DNA from: Humisphaera borealis
Lineage (GTDB): Bacteria; Planctomycetota; Phycisphaerae; Tepidisphaerales; Tepidisphaeraceae
Direction: 5' to 3'
Assembly: GCF_015169395.1 (NCBI RefSeq)
Contig: NZ_CP063458.1
Span: 4,712,001-4,776,000 of the forward strand
Length of the DNA stretch: 64,000 bases
The position numbers and the translations under genes were made by a program. The notes below the pieces were generated by a model. It was given only the letters and a program-made list of their open reading frames with translations. It had not been told where the DNA came from and searched no databases. Below, piece after piece: positions 43,301 to 50,221 of the stretch (position 1 is its first letter; each line of letters begins with the position of its first letter).

Positions 43301-44984
43301 CGTCTCGGGCTGGGTGGCCGGCGATGCCACCACCGTACCGGCCACGCCGACCGGCCTTGTGGCGACGGTCCCGGCGGGTACGCCCCGTGTGAACCTCGCC
43401 TGGAACGACAACTCCGCCGGCGAGAACGGCGTGCAGGTCGAACGGTCGGAAGACGGCGGCACCAACTGGACGCTCCTTTCCACCGCGGCAGCCAACGCCA
43501 CCAGCTACAGCGACACGACGGTCGTCGAAGGCACGACCTACCAGTACCGCATCCGCGCCACCAGCGCGGCGGGCAACTCCACCTGGGCGACTTCGGTGAC
43601 CGCCAGCACCTTGCCGGCCACACCGACGGGCCTCTCCGCGACCGCGATCAGCTACAACCAGGTGAACCTTGCCTGGACGGATAACTCGGCGAGGGAGAAC
43701 GGGTTCCTGGTCGAGCGTTCGATCGGCGGCGTGACTTGGTCGTCCGTCGCGACGCTTGCCGCTGACACGGTCAGCTACAGCGATACGGCTGTCGGCGAAG
43801 GCTTCACGTATCAGTACCGCGTTCGAGCCACGACGGCTGCGGTCAACGGAAGCCCCAGCGGCACCGCCAGCGCGACGACGCCCGTCGCCGCACCCACCAA
43901 CCTTGCCGCGACCGCCGTCTCCACCACGCAGGTCAACCTGACCTGGACGGACAACTCGGCCGTCGAGAGCAATTACAAGATCGAGCGGTCTACGGACGGC
44001 GGCTCGACGTTCTCGGCCCTGACCACCGTCGTCGCCGGCAGCACCAGCTACAGCGACACGACCGCCACGGCGGGGACGACCTACGTCTACCGTGTCCGGG
44101 CGACCAAGGGTGCGATCCTGTCCACCTATGCCACCAGCAGCGCGGTGACGACCGCGCCGACCGCGCCGAGCAACCTCGCGGCAACCGCCGCTTCGCACTC
44201 GGACGTCAATCTCACCTGGACCGATGCCCAGGGCGAGACGGCGTACACCATCGAGCGGTCGGCCAACGCCGGATCGACCTGGTCCACGCTCACCACGGCC
44301 GTCGCCGCCAACGCGACGACGTACACCGACACCACCGCGACCGAAGAGACGGCCTACCTCTACCGCATCCGGGCGACCAACGCCGCGGGATCTTCGGCGA
44401 ACGTGACGTCGGCCTCGGTGACCACGCTCCCCGCCGCGCCGGCCGATGTCGTCGCGACCAGCGAATCGTCCGACACCATCAGCCTCTCCTGGACGGATGT
44501 CAGCTCGGCCGAGAGCGGCTACAAGATCGAACGCCAGATCGAATCCAGCGGCAACTGGGTGCAGATCGCCACCGTCGGGGGCAACGTCACGTCGTACGTC
44601 GATCCGACCTGCGACGAGAGCGTGGCGTACGAGTACCGCGTGCGGGCCACCAGCGGGCCGCGGAACAGTGCCTACAGCAACACCACTGTGGCGACGACCA
44701 TTCCGTTCCCGCCGGACAGCCTGGTCGTCACGGCAACGTCCGCCAGCAGCATCAGCCTGCAGTGGACCAACCCGTCAAACGCACCGACGATGGTCATCGA
44801 ACGTTCGACCGACGGCGGCGACACGTTCACCGCGATCGGCACGACCGGCCAGGGCGGGACGACGTACACCAACACCGGCCTGTCGGCCGATACGACGTAC
44901 GTCTACCGCATCCGGGCGTACAACGGCGACGGCGGCTTCAGCGACCCGACCAACACGGTCGTCGCGGCCACCGACGCGGAGTAA
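31338..44984 (+). CDS. Giant fibronectin type III repeat surface protein (4548 aa)
   Basis: No classical signal peptide; instead residues 32-43 read SFESLEQRTLMA, a LEPR-xLL-like motif near the N-terminus as in the RTX-calpain protein. Residues about 48-350 carry six propeller-like repeats of roughly 45-50 residues (cores such as PSLSVDSAGHPGVAYFD, PTLIIDPSTGKPQVVYYD). From about residue 375 to the end I count 46 fibronectin type III modules of about 88-93 residues, with the recurring core WTDNSAGETGY-IERS, Y-D, Y-YRV and a TT-P-AP linker. There is no sortase motif, PEP-CTERM or membrane anchor at the C-terminus. It is probably a long extracellular fibre or adhesin; binding partner unknown. 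A hairpin repeat and a terminator follow. Confidence 0.92.
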   Translation: MSNRQRAVPSIVMSLNSAVSRAVAKMAGNHASFESLEQRTLMAAQPTSSMAYDAAGNLHLAYYDEAAKSLKYTKQSPGGAWTTAITIDATSSDVGKMPSLSVDSAGHPGVAYFDATNEDLRYAFFNGTTWKNVAVDTKDSVGQNPSLAFDAAGTAIISYYRKTTGDLRLATLKSLAKNKWTITTVAKKGDVGQFSSLAIDPATNKPTVAFSDSAGQVQFVASGKKPVVVDTVSPDVANVDIAFGSNGRPTISYFDPASGAIKLAEAGDAKAKFFTNEPIAEVPAGSNANPTLIIDPSTGKPQVVYYDAEANGVFLAKKDAGGQEVEKEQLKAGGGEGFIATPQPGNDSISFAVVDTTGEAEAPVELANTETTPLPPTNVTAIAQSENEVLITWVDNANNETGFLVERSVDGTVWSEVAQVASDITEYVDDTAEEATTYYYRVSATGGAGETSVGTTAPRVFGSAIVTSANSTVATTTTLPKAPAALAGTPVSDSRIDLTWTDRSSAETGYVVLISTDGATWEVLATLGADSTAYSATSLPEGTTRLFAVYATRGNLASHWSQEVEVTTKPAAPSGLTVTQISTSQLNLSWTNHAAAADHVTIERSTNGTTWTTVANLTPSTATYNNTGLSEGTAYYFRVKAVGVHSSAYSNVGNGTTNPLAPSNLAATAVSPTRIDLSWTDNTTGETSYLVQRASGGGAFVTVATLDANVTTYADTGRTEGVSYSYRVKAVIGSEAQSSFSAEVSSEALPSTPTNLVAELAAAGRHVALTWTDNATGETSYEVQRLAFGSETWTTLATLASNAASYTDTSAAEATTYTYRIRAINSAGASAFSDTYVATTVPADPTGLIVSTPANDTINLSWTDNSAGETGFVVERSTDGVNFTTLTTTAASVTTYENADLASATQYTYRVKAINGAGSSGYTTTVAGTTRTDAPADLVATSVSDSQIDLAWSSVTGAQEYRVERSEDGGTTWTPIAYTETAGYSDELVDEAVAYSYRVLASNAGGLSEASSDDSVTTRPAAPTGLSAVSSDGESVSLTWSDNSGGETGYVVERSADGGTTFPTSFSVDADAESYTDTTVTEATAYVYRVRATGVGGPSAYSSNASVTTRPALPTGVVATSVSASQISIAWEDNSAGETGYRIERSANSGASWTTVATPAANAELYTDSGLSAATAYAYRVVATSTQGDSVASADSTATTRTLAPTELEAVTNSEDRIDLSWSAPAGASGFVVYRSLDGVNYTSIATLGSSELTYSDTGLTEATDYYFEVVATNAGGESAAAGTFGTTKPLAPDTVSVQANSATSVTVTWSDNSAGEDGYYVEVSTDGGSTFSDAGQVLADVETLNVTVAEGTSPVFRVRAIKSGVFSPYSETATTDTIPAAPSAVAVNSVSAASLSVTWADNSANETGFRIERSTDGINFVQVGTADAGETTFTDTGLDEGTEYTYRVRATMGVSRNSAYSDTDSAVTRPAAPTGLNAALVVGGVDLTWTNLSVNADSYVIERSSNDGDTWSQIGTANTTSYSDTTTSAGLSYLYRVLSVNEGGASVASSEAAATLVPNVPQNVTATLQAGGDDVTVSWTDTAGETGYSLYRSDDGGSNWSLIATLPAGETSHDDAVSENAEYQYRVRAFNGSGESVDSAEAIVNTTLVPASGVAATATPTSVTVTWDDNSSGEAGYSVQRSSNGGNSWTQVGTAAANAETYTDSTVAQGTSYRYRVTATNGLVVSTPSSSTTIITRLAVPTGLTATSPSSSQIDLSWTDNATNHLGVQILKSSDGVNFTQVDFVNAGTHTWSDTGLDEASTYQYKVRAASAIATSDPTSAVVGLVRPSAPSQLEATVESDTAITLTWTDTSAGATGFTIEISDDGGSNWAVAGTTNGATTFADTGLTEGTTYVYRVAATNASGASTVVGLTATTNPAAPTGLSVTAASPTQVDLSWTNVSASDTTVRIERSEDSGPFTTLASVAASENTYSDTSAVEGTDYAYRVVAVYLSDSAASNTDTVTTPPSAATALQADVLGDTSIDVTWTDTSAHETEFRIERSTDGVNFTSIATQIPNYNFYTDNSGVEGTSYTYRIVTVQDSLETTSATITAQTAPAAPSGLSAASPAAGTVNLTWSDNSANETGFIIERSDDGDEFAQIGTADAGETTYSDTTVAAGSTHYYRVLAVQGINSAPTGEVTGVSRPAAPANFAVTALSPTTSTVAWDAVTGATGYTIEISTDAGSNWTQAGTTTFATSFDDTGLTESDDYVYRVIATNAGGASVASATVNIHTLPAAPTDLVATASIPTQVNLAWTDNSTSGVADILVYRALGELPAENDFSLLTTLSPGSESYSDTTVQGGLAYTYKLVADDGDAVNGNVTDSVTTPPAAVTALNAVSSTPTTVDISWTASNGATTYTVERSTDGVNFAELAEVQTNSYSDETAVEATEYTYRVTPTGAGGDGPTATDVVTTLPAAVTTITVSGYTATSVDLAWTDPSAGETGFRIERSTDGENWTTLTTTAADAETYTDSTAVEATTYAYRAVPVGSGGDGSAAVADVTTLPATPTGAVATGVSSTQVDLAWNDNSAGEQSYTILRSVSGGGYTVLASGLDAGTESYSDTTVQPGTAYAYKLVAEGVGGSSAESSAATVTTVPSEPADVTATMTSITEVAIAWTDVSGNTSYRIERKAGNGAFAEIVNSLGADATSYDDETAVEGTSYVYRVFAVNAGGDSAPSSEAAVTTAPAGPSNLAASDTDATTIHLTWDDNSSGETSITVQRFDDSAWVTIATLDTDTESYDDTVATGSTHTYRVFASNTGGDSALSGTASATTVPAQVTGVTAVASGTTTVDVAWSLVSGATGYRVYRSDDAGANFSQLGTDLDDETASFEDATATEATAYVYRVEAFNASGAGAVSGNAAVATPPIAPTSLIHTAASTSGIDLQWVDNSAHETGFLVQHSTDGGTTWEDVGTVADVDGTGDTTSLTDNDVVEGATYQYRVRALFGDASSAWTSVHTADTEPEYTTNLAVASFTNTAVSLTWTDNSAGEAGFSVHRSGDGGTTWTTLATLDPNTTAYTDSTAVQSTAYLYRIRTFRGDAEGYTSNVSVTTRPTAATGLAATATSPTSVDLEWTDNATAEDGYKIERSVDGGTNWSQIASIASGSESYTDSSAPESATTSYRVIAYKGAIDSAASTADTVTTPVATPSGLAVTATSHDAVSLSWTDNSGAETGQRIERSTDGGNTWSALVTVAVDAVSYSDTTVSEDTAYSYRIVALVGEAESNGSAADDVTTPLAMPTTLAATSPTATSVALTWTNVSTAAEDVVIERSADAGSNWTTVATIAASNDDYTDSTVTEGTAYLYRISAVKTGNASATTGSVAVTTLPAAPTGVSTTSITTTGLTVTWTDNAAGEDGFEVEVSTDGGDTWSTAGTADDVAGTGDTGSLVQTGLTEGSTYVYRVRATSGGRLSAWSSTHTVDTRPVAPSALAVTTFTDTVVNLAWTDNSAGETSVEVDRTTDGGNNWTTIATLAADAVSYSDTGRTQSSEYVYRVRAVRGTSASAYTSDVTVTTRPTAASGLTATAATPTSINLAWTDNASAEDGYKIERSVDGGENWTEIAQVAADAESYTDALAPESATASYRVIAYKGLIDSALSNEDSATTPVAIPNDLAVSATSHNAVGLSWTDNSDANDSQRIERSTDGGTSWSTLASVGANESTYSDTTVVEDTAYAYRIVSLVGEAESTPSASDDVTTPLAMPTALAAASPTATSVELTWTNVSTAAEDVVIERSADAGANWSTLATIDAVNDSYTDSTVSEGSAYQYRIHAIKTGNASSTTAAASVITLPATPTSFDATVFSLSQIDLAWNDNAGSETGYRIERSENGGAYSELVTVAGDVESYSDTSVHEGGTFAYLVYALGAGGNSATATDTAITAPADPSGFTVTPVTATRIDVAWSDNSSGETSYVLQRSTDGGSTWSALATLDPNTTSYSDTSVTEATTYDYRVRGVRSSAVSGWVAGDATTVPATPTGLVATVPAGTPRVNLAWNDNSAGENGVQVERSEDGGTNWTLLSTAAANATSYSDTTVVEGTTYQYRIRATSAAGNSTWATSVTASTLPATPTGLSATAISYNQVNLAWTDNSARENGFLVERSIGGVTWSSVATLAADTVSYSDTAVGEGFTYQYRVRATTAAVNGSPSGTASATTPVAAPTNLAATAVSTTQVNLTWTDNSAVESNYKIERSTDGGSTFSALTTVVAGSTSYSDTTATAGTTYVYRVRATKGAILSTYATSSAVTTAPTAPSNLAATAASHSDVNLTWTDAQGETAYTIERSANAGSTWSTLTTAVAANATTYTDTTATEETAYLYRIRATNAAGSSANVTSASVTTLPAAPADVVATSESSDTISLSWTDVSSAESGYKIERQIESSGNWVQIATVGGNVTSYVDPTCDESVAYEYRVRATSGPRNSAYSNTTVATTIPFPPDSLVVTATSASSISLQWTNPSNAPTMVIERSTDGGDTFTAIGTTGQGGTTYTNTGLSADTTYVYRIRAYNGDGGFSDPTNTVVAATDAE
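40053..41429 (+). repeat. FN3 five-module block, copy A (modules 29-33)
   Basis: 1377 bases coding 459 residues; the order and idiosyncrasies of its five modules are repeated in copy B. Shared marks include a GTGDT insertion in the first module, AEDGYKIERSVDGG and SYRVIAYKG in the third, and STAAEDVVIERSADAG in the fifth. Confidence 0.88.
41430..42809 (+). repeat. FN3 five-module block, copy B (modules 34-38)
   Basis: 1380 bases coding 460 residues, directly adjacent to copy A; module by module it is closer to copy A than to its own neighbours. Confidence 0.88.
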
Positions 44985-45003
44985 CCGCAAGGCTCAGGGC
45001 CTT

Positions 45004-45039
45004 GTGGCATGGGGAAGCGAGTACGCTTGCCCATGCCAC
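45004..45039. repeat. Dispersed hairpin repeat, GTGGCATGGGCAAGCG family
   Basis: The arms 45004-45019 and 45024-45039 pair with one mismatch around GTAC-type loop sequence. It starts 20 bases after the FN3 gene stop and is the same family as 46453-46492 and 50484-50573. Confidence 0.82.
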
Positions 45040-45068
45040 CCTGAATCGGTCTTTCTCACATGTACCCC

Positions 45069-45100
45069 AGGGCGAACGGCATCCGCCGTTCGCCCTCTTT
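45069..45100 (+). terminator. Terminator of the FN3 giant gene
   Basis: A perfect 11-bp stem AGGGCGAACGG / CCGTTCGCCCT (45069-45079 with 45086-45096) is followed by CTTT. Confidence 0.75.
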
Positions 45101-45173
45101 CATGGATGCCGGGCGTACCGACGACTTTTCCGTTACACTCCCCGTTTCGACCCGATTCGGAGATACTGCAACG

Positions 45174-46442
45174 ATGAACGTCCTTCTGCTCGGCAACGGC
45201 GCCCGTGAACACGCTCTGGCCTGGAAACTGGCCGACTCGCCTCGCGTGAAGTCGCTTTACGCGCTTCCCGGCAATCCCGGCACCGCCCAGGTCGCCGACA
45301 ACGTGGACATTTCGCTCTCCGATTTCGCGAAGATCGAGCAGTTCGTCCAACAGAACCGGATCGAGCTCGTCGTCGTCGGGCCGGAAGATCCGCTCGCCGC
45401 TGGCATCACCGATCACCTGGCCAAGACCGGGGTGCGCGTGTTCGGCCCGAACAAGGCCGGTGCCCAGCTCGAGGCCGACAAGTGGTTTGCCAAAGAGCTG
45501 ATGCGGCAGCAGTCGATCCCGACCGCCGAGGCCCGCAGCTTTACCAGCGCCGATGCCGCGACCGAGTTCGTCAAGGTCCGCAACGCGCCGTGCGTCGTAA
45601 AGGCGGCGGGGCTGGCCAAGGGCAAAGGCGTCAGCGTCTGCTACCGCGTTGCCGACGCCCTGGAAGCAATCGACCAGGCCATGCGGCAGAAGGTGCACGG
45701 GGCTGCCGGCAATCGCGTCGTCATCGAAGAGCTCATGTCCGGGCCGGAAGTCTCGGTTCTCGCGTTCGTTGATGGCCGCAGCATCTACGTCATGGAGACC
45801 AGCCAGGACCACAAGCCGGTCGACGATGGCGACACCGGCCCGATGACCGGCGGCATGGGCGCGTATTCGCCGACGCCCGTCATCACCGACGCCGTCCTGA
45901 AGCAGGTCGAGCGCGAGGTTCTCGTGCCCACGCTCGACGGCCTGGTCCGCGACGGCATCGACTACAAAGGCGTCCTCTACGCCGGCCTGATGGTCACCGC
46001 GGCGGGGCCGCGCGTGCTGGAGTTCAACTGCCGCTTCGGCGACCCCGAAACCCAGCCGCTGATGATGCGCCTTAAGACCGACATCGTCGACATCATGGTC
46101 GCGGTCTGCGACGGCAAGCTCGACCAGATCACGCTCCAGTGGGACCCGCGGCCGGCGATCTGCGTCGTCGCCTGCAGCAAGGGCTACCCCGGCAAGTACC
46201 CGACCGGCGTTCCCATCACCGGCGTCGCCGACGCCGACGCCATGCCCGACGTCAAAGTCTTCCAGGGCGGTACGAAGATCGTCGACGGCAAGCTCGTCAC
46301 TGACGGCGGCCGCGTGCTCGGCGTTACCGCGATCGGCAACACCATCGCCGAGGCCCGCGAGAAGGCCTACAAGGCGATGGAAAAGATCCACTTCGACGGC
46401 ATGCACTATCGCAGGGACATCGGGCACCAAGCGCTGCGGTAG
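45174..46442 (+). CDS. purD: Phosphoribosylamine-glycine ligase (GARS)
   Basis: 422 aa from the ATG at 45174; the upstream in-frame stretch from 45060 overlaps the terminator and is not coding. Second step of purine synthesis: ATP-dependent joining of glycine to 5-phosphoribosylamine in the cytosol. The N-terminus VLLLGNGAREHALAWKL is the PurD signature, followed by the VVGPEDPLAAGI segment. The ATP-grasp domain has PCVVKAAGLAKGKGVSVC, the GPEVSVLAFVDG strand, GPMTGGMGAYSP and the metal-binding VLEFNCRFGDPETQ. Length and order are standard. No other pur genes are adjacent. It converges on addB with a hairpin repeat between the two. Confidence 0.97.
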   Translation: MNVLLLGNGAREHALAWKLADSPRVKSLYALPGNPGTAQVADNVDISLSDFAKIEQFVQQNRIELVVVGPEDPLAAGITDHLAKTGVRVFGPNKAGAQLEADKWFAKELMRQQSIPTAEARSFTSADAATEFVKVRNAPCVVKAAGLAKGKGVSVCYRVADALEAIDQAMRQKVHGAAGNRVVIEELMSGPEVSVLAFVDGRSIYVMETSQDHKPVDDGDTGPMTGGMGAYSPTPVITDAVLKQVEREVLVPTLDGLVRDGIDYKGVLYAGLMVTAAGPRVLEFNCRFGDPETQPLMMRLKTDIVDIMVAVCDGKLDQITLQWDPRPAICVVACSKGYPGKYPTGVPITGVADADAMPDVKVFQGGTKIVDGKLVTDGGRVLGVTAIGNTIAEAREKAYKAMEKIHFDGMHYRRDIGHQALR

Positions 46443-46452
46443 GGGGCTATCA

Positions 46453-46492
46453 GGGTGGCATGGGCAAACGAATACGTTTGCCCATGCCACCC
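46453..46492. repeat. Dispersed hairpin repeat, perfect 18-bp stem
   Basis: GGGTGGCATGGGCAAACG and its exact complement (46453-46470, 46475-46492) flank loop AATA. It lies between convergent purD and addB, is followed by five A residues, and could terminate both transcripts. Confidence 0.85.
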
Positions 46493-46513
46493 AAAAACCC
46501 TCCAATTCGCGAT

Positions 46514-49500
46514 TCATCCGCGCTTCTTCCTCATCGCTTCCAGCGATTCTTCACGCTTCATTGACTCCAGTTTCCGGTACGAATTCACCGGCCGCTCGAA
46601 GCGGCACACCGCTCTGAAATCACACCTCGGGCAGGGCGATTCGTCTTCGAACCAGTACGGCGCGACGTCGATCTCGCCGGCGGCGATCTTGCCGGTCAGC
46701 TCGGCGACCTTCCCTTCTACGAAATCGAGCAGCAGCCGAAAGTCCTCTTCCTCGGCGATGTCGGTTGTCTCTCGCAGGCCGAACGAGCCGTCCTTCTTGT
46801 AATACATCGCGACGACGGGGGAATTGCCGGCCTCTGTCTCCTTATCGAACGCCTTGGCGTGGGTGTCCTGGATGATGCCGCGCGGCTTGCTCGCCAGCAG
46901 GAACTCCGGCGTTGTCGGGTCCTGGGCTTCGCTGGGGTGGTCAACGTCCTGCAGGTTCCGCCACAGGCGCGACGTCAGGCCGGCAACGGGAAGCATCGGG
47001 CGGCCGCGCATGGTCAGGCCGGCCCGGTCGATTACCATCATCGAAGCCAGCAGCCGCAGCGTCAGCCCGTGAAACACGCTCGCCATCGACAGCCGTTGCT
47101 CGGTCATCCGGTAGTCGTAGACGGCCAGCGCCTGGGTCGGCGTCTTGTCGATGCGGTCGATCTGCCCGCGCAGGCGGGCGGTCGAGCCGTCGGGCATCAT
47201 GATCGGCGGGCTTTTCAGCTTGGAGTCGTCCCGTCCGAACGGCACCGCCGCCCGGATAGGCGTGAACTCGCCGCGCCGCAGTTGCTCGGTCATCGTGGCG
47301 AAGATCATTCCGAGCATGCGCTCGACACGGGTGACGATGTAATGCCCCCGCGCCTCGGCCAGGAAACGTCCGCCGTGCAACTGCCGGGCGATCGGCTGCA
47401 CCCAGTTCCGCACCAGCCAGGCGATCTCGTCGGGCGTGAGCTCGACGAGGTTTCGCTTCGTGTTCAGCACCGCATCGATCACCCGCTGCAGCACGTCGTG
47501 GTAGATTCGGCTCAGCTCCAGGTTCGAAATGTCAGCGGTCGGCCGACGGCTGAGCTTCAGTCCGTACCCCGCAAAGTGCTGGAACGGGCATGACGCAAAG
47601 CTTTCGAGCTGGGCCGCGCTGACCGTCAGCGGCGGCGCGAAGAGCTGCTGGGTGACGGCTTCGGACAGCTTCGGATGATTGCTGTAAGTCAGCGACGGCC
47701 ACGCGAGGTTGACGAGCCGGTCGACGGCGACGCACGACTCCAACTCCGACGTGACGGACATCCTTGGGTGGCATCCGAATGGTATGGCGACCGGGGTGTA
47801 CGGCCTGCTGGCCAGCCAGTCGTAGAGCGGCCGTCGCCAGTCGTTTGCGATCGGCGAGCTGGCGTCGGCATTGGCGTCGTGCAACTGCCGGGCCCAGTCG
47901 AGCATCGTGCCGACGAGTGCCCGCGGCGTCGACAGTTGCTCCATCGGCGACTGGTGGCATTGCTCCATTGGCGCATCGGGGACCAGCGCCCGCAGCCGGT
48001 CCCAGAATTCCGACGAATCCAGCTTCGCGCCGCGTTCGCTCGCCTGGGGTCGCGACACGATCAGCCGGTGCGACGCCCGTGTGAACGCGACATACGCCAA
48101 GAATCGTTCGTCGAGCTGCTTGCGTTCGATATCGGCGTCGATCGCGATGTTTCGCCGGTGCAGTTCGCGGCGTTCGGGTGCGGACAGCAGCGAGCCGTCG
48201 CGGTGGGATCTCGGGAACATCCCCCGGCTCAGGCCCAGGACGAACACCGCCTTGGCGTCGATCGATCGCGTGCGGTCCACCGTGCCGACGAGCACCTGGT
48301 CGAGCGTGGCCGGCGGGATGGCCAGGTCGAAACCGTCGAGACCCGTTTCAAGCACTTCGATGAACTCCGCCGGGTGCATTTCCTCGTCGCCGAGCACTTC
48401 CACCATCTCCTGCAACAACTGCTGAAGCTGGCTCCAGACCTGCTCGTGCTCGCCGGCCTGCTCGGGATTGCGCTCTGCTTCGGCGTCGATCCAGCTGGCG
48501 ACGGTTTGGCGGACGCCGAACGCTTCGATCACCTGTCCGACACCGATCGCCATCGTTCGCAGCGTCGCCGGCCCCGCAGTGCGGCCGAGCAAAGCGATCA
48601 GCGGGTTCAATCGCTCCTGCAGGTGCGAACGGACCGCGTTCAGGTCGCGCCCCGTGGGCGGGAGGGTGGTTTGTACCGCGGTTACATCACCGGCCGCTTC
48701 GGCTTTCGCCAGGGTATCGTCGGTTTCGTCCGGCGGCGGGGCGGCGGGCTCGAACTCTTCGTCGCCGGGCAGGCTCTCCCGGCTGTAGCCGAGCGACGTT
48801 TCGTTCAGCCACGCCGAAGCGGTGATGCCGAACTCGCGTACGCGGTTCTCGAGCCGGTCGGCCTCGGGCTGGGTCAGGCCGGACAGTTCGGTCTTGCCGA
48901 GTGCGATCACCGCTTCCGGCGACCAGCGGTCGCGGGCGATCCACACCGCCGCGCGGACGAACCGGATCAGCGGATGGTGCGACGCCGGCCGACGCCGGTC
49001 GGCAAAGTACGGAATGCCGTGCTCGGCAAACGCCGCATGGATCAGGTGCAGGTAGTCCGACATGCCACGGACGAGCACCAGGATGTCGCGCCGGCGGAAG
49101 CCATCGGTGCGGAGCAGGTCACCGATGCACGCCGCGACGCGCTGAACCTCGGTGCGGGTGTCGGGGGCTTCAATGAAGTCGACGGATGCAGGATCGGGGG
49201 CGACGGATGAAGCGGTGGTGTCCGACGACCAGAGACGGGCTTCAATGTGCTTCAGCGCGTCGGCCTGAAATCGCCGGGGCTCGTGCAACGGCAGGGGGGA
49301 TTCGATTTTCACGCCGGCCTTCTGCATCGTGCGGTAGAGCCGCTGGTAGGCGACCTCGGTGCGATGGAAGGGGCTCAGATCGTCGGGCAGGCGTTTGGGG
49401 TCGCCGAGCACGGCGCTGTCGGGCGGGAGGGTGAGGTTGATCTCCATCCGCTCGGCGACGGCGGCCACTTCGGCGAGGGTCAGCCGTTCGTTCTCGGTGA

Positions 49501-50125
49501 ACTCGTAGAACGCGTCGACGAACACCAGAGCGCTGTTGAGCGATTCGGCGCGGCGCAGCCGGCGGGTAATCTCCTGCCGCCGCTTCTCGGGGTCGAGCCG
49601 ATCCTGGCCGAGGTATTGCTGATAGTGGCCGTACAGCAGTCGGAGGTCGGCGAGCTTGGCGTGCAGCGACGGCGAAGCGCCCGACTTGCCGAATTGATCG
49701 ATGACGTCGCCGAGATCGGTCAGCGGCTGGCCGGACCGCTCGAAGTCGTCGAACATCGCATCCACCGATGCGGCCAGGCCCGGCCGCCGGGCGGACGAAC
49801 CGAAATAGCGAAGTTGGTCATGGTGCCGCCAGAGCAGCCGACCGATGACCATCTGCCGACCTGCCGACGATACCTGGGGCATCGCCATGCCGCCGACTTC
49901 GTCGAGGACGGCCTGTCCGAGCGATTCCATGCCGACGACGCGCACCCGGGCGAACGCGCCGAGACGAGCGACCAACGCCCGTTCGTATTCGAACGTCGCC
50001 TGGCGCGGGACGATCAGCCAGATCGGCCGGCCCAGCGGCTGACTGCGGCAATGCCCGGCGACGAGGTCGAGGGTGCGGTAGGTTTTGCCGGTCCCGGCGC
50101 GGCCGACGACGAATTGAACGGGCAT
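46514..50125 (-). CDS. addB: AddB-type subunit of ATP-dependent nuclease/helicase
   Basis: 1203 aa from the ATG at 50125, which has a perfect SD (AAGGAGG); the longer frame to 50329 runs through an inverted repeat and is not coding. The N-terminus has Walker A GRAGTGKT (residues 8-15) in an AddB/RexB-like inactive helicase core. The C-terminal third has a PD-(D/E)XK nuclease region: GQIDRIDK with Asp990 and VYDYR with Asp1004, where the usual Lys is Arg1006. Cys846 plus CPRCDFRAVC (Cys1165, 1168, 1174) match the 4Fe-4S staple of AddB nucleases. With AddA it would process double-strand breaks for recombination. No addA is in the window. Confidence 0.88.
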   Translation of the reverse strand: MPVQFVVGRAGTGKTYRTLDLVAGHCRSQPLGRPIWLIVPRQATFEYERALVARLGAFARVRVVGMESLGQAVLDEVGGMAMPQVSSAGRQMVIGRLLWRHHDQLRYFGSSARRPGLAASVDAMFDDFERSGQPLTDLGDVIDQFGKSGASPSLHAKLADLRLLYGHYQQYLGQDRLDPEKRRQEITRRLRRAESLNSALVFVDAFYEFTENERLTLAEVAAVAERMEINLTLPPDSAVLGDPKRLPDDLSPFHRTEVAYQRLYRTMQKAGVKIESPLPLHEPRRFQADALKHIEARLWSSDTTASSVAPDPASVDFIEAPDTRTEVQRVAACIGDLLRTDGFRRRDILVLVRGMSDYLHLIHAAFAEHGIPYFADRRRPASHHPLIRFVRAAVWIARDRWSPEAVIALGKTELSGLTQPEADRLENRVREFGITASAWLNETSLGYSRESLPGDEEFEPAAPPPDETDDTLAKAEAAGDVTAVQTTLPPTGRDLNAVRSHLQERLNPLIALLGRTAGPATLRTMAIGVGQVIEAFGVRQTVASWIDAEAERNPEQAGEHEQVWSQLQQLLQEMVEVLGDEEMHPAEFIEVLETGLDGFDLAIPPATLDQVLVGTVDRTRSIDAKAVFVLGLSRGMFPRSHRDGSLLSAPERRELHRRNIAIDADIERKQLDERFLAYVAFTRASHRLIVSRPQASERGAKLDSSEFWDRLRALVPDAPMEQCHQSPMEQLSTPRALVGTMLDWARQLHDANADASSPIANDWRRPLYDWLASRPYTPVAIPFGCHPRMSVTSELESCVAVDRLVNLAWPSLTYSNHPKLSEAVTQQLFAPPLTVSAAQLESFASCPFQHFAGYGLKLSRRPTADISNLELSRIYHDVLQRVIDAVLNTKRNLVELTPDEIAWLVRNWVQPIARQLHGGRFLAEARGHYIVTRVERMLGMIFATMTEQLRRGEFTPIRAAVPFGRDDSKLKSPPIMMPDGSTARLRGQIDRIDKTPTQALAVYDYRMTEQRLSMASVFHGLTLRLLASMMVIDRAGLTMRGRPMLPVAGLTSRLWRNLQDVDHPSEAQDPTTPEFLLASKPRGIIQDTHAKAFDKETEAGNSPVVAMYYKKDGSFGLRETTDIAEEEDFRLLLDFVEGKVAELTGKIAAGEIDVAPYWFEDESPCPRCDFRAVCRFERPVNSYRKLESMKREESLEAMRKKRG

Positions 50126-50221
50126 TCGGCCTCCTTGCCGGGACGGGAAATCGGCTCCCCCGCGGCAACCGCGAACGATACGGGTCAGCACCCGTGCGGG
50201 CAAGAATTCGGGCGGTCGGCG

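Noticed and set aside
41685-44198. An 837-codon open frame antisense to the FN3 giant gene, and several shorter ones
   Set aside because: The repeated composition of the FN3 modules produces long antisense frames; the products are Arg/Ala/Gly-rich and have no domain structure.
46514-50125. The AddB-like gene as part of a defence island or Cas4-type system
   Set aside because: The Fe-S nuclease layout fits AddB; neighbours are purD and a DUF456 protein, with no defence genes.
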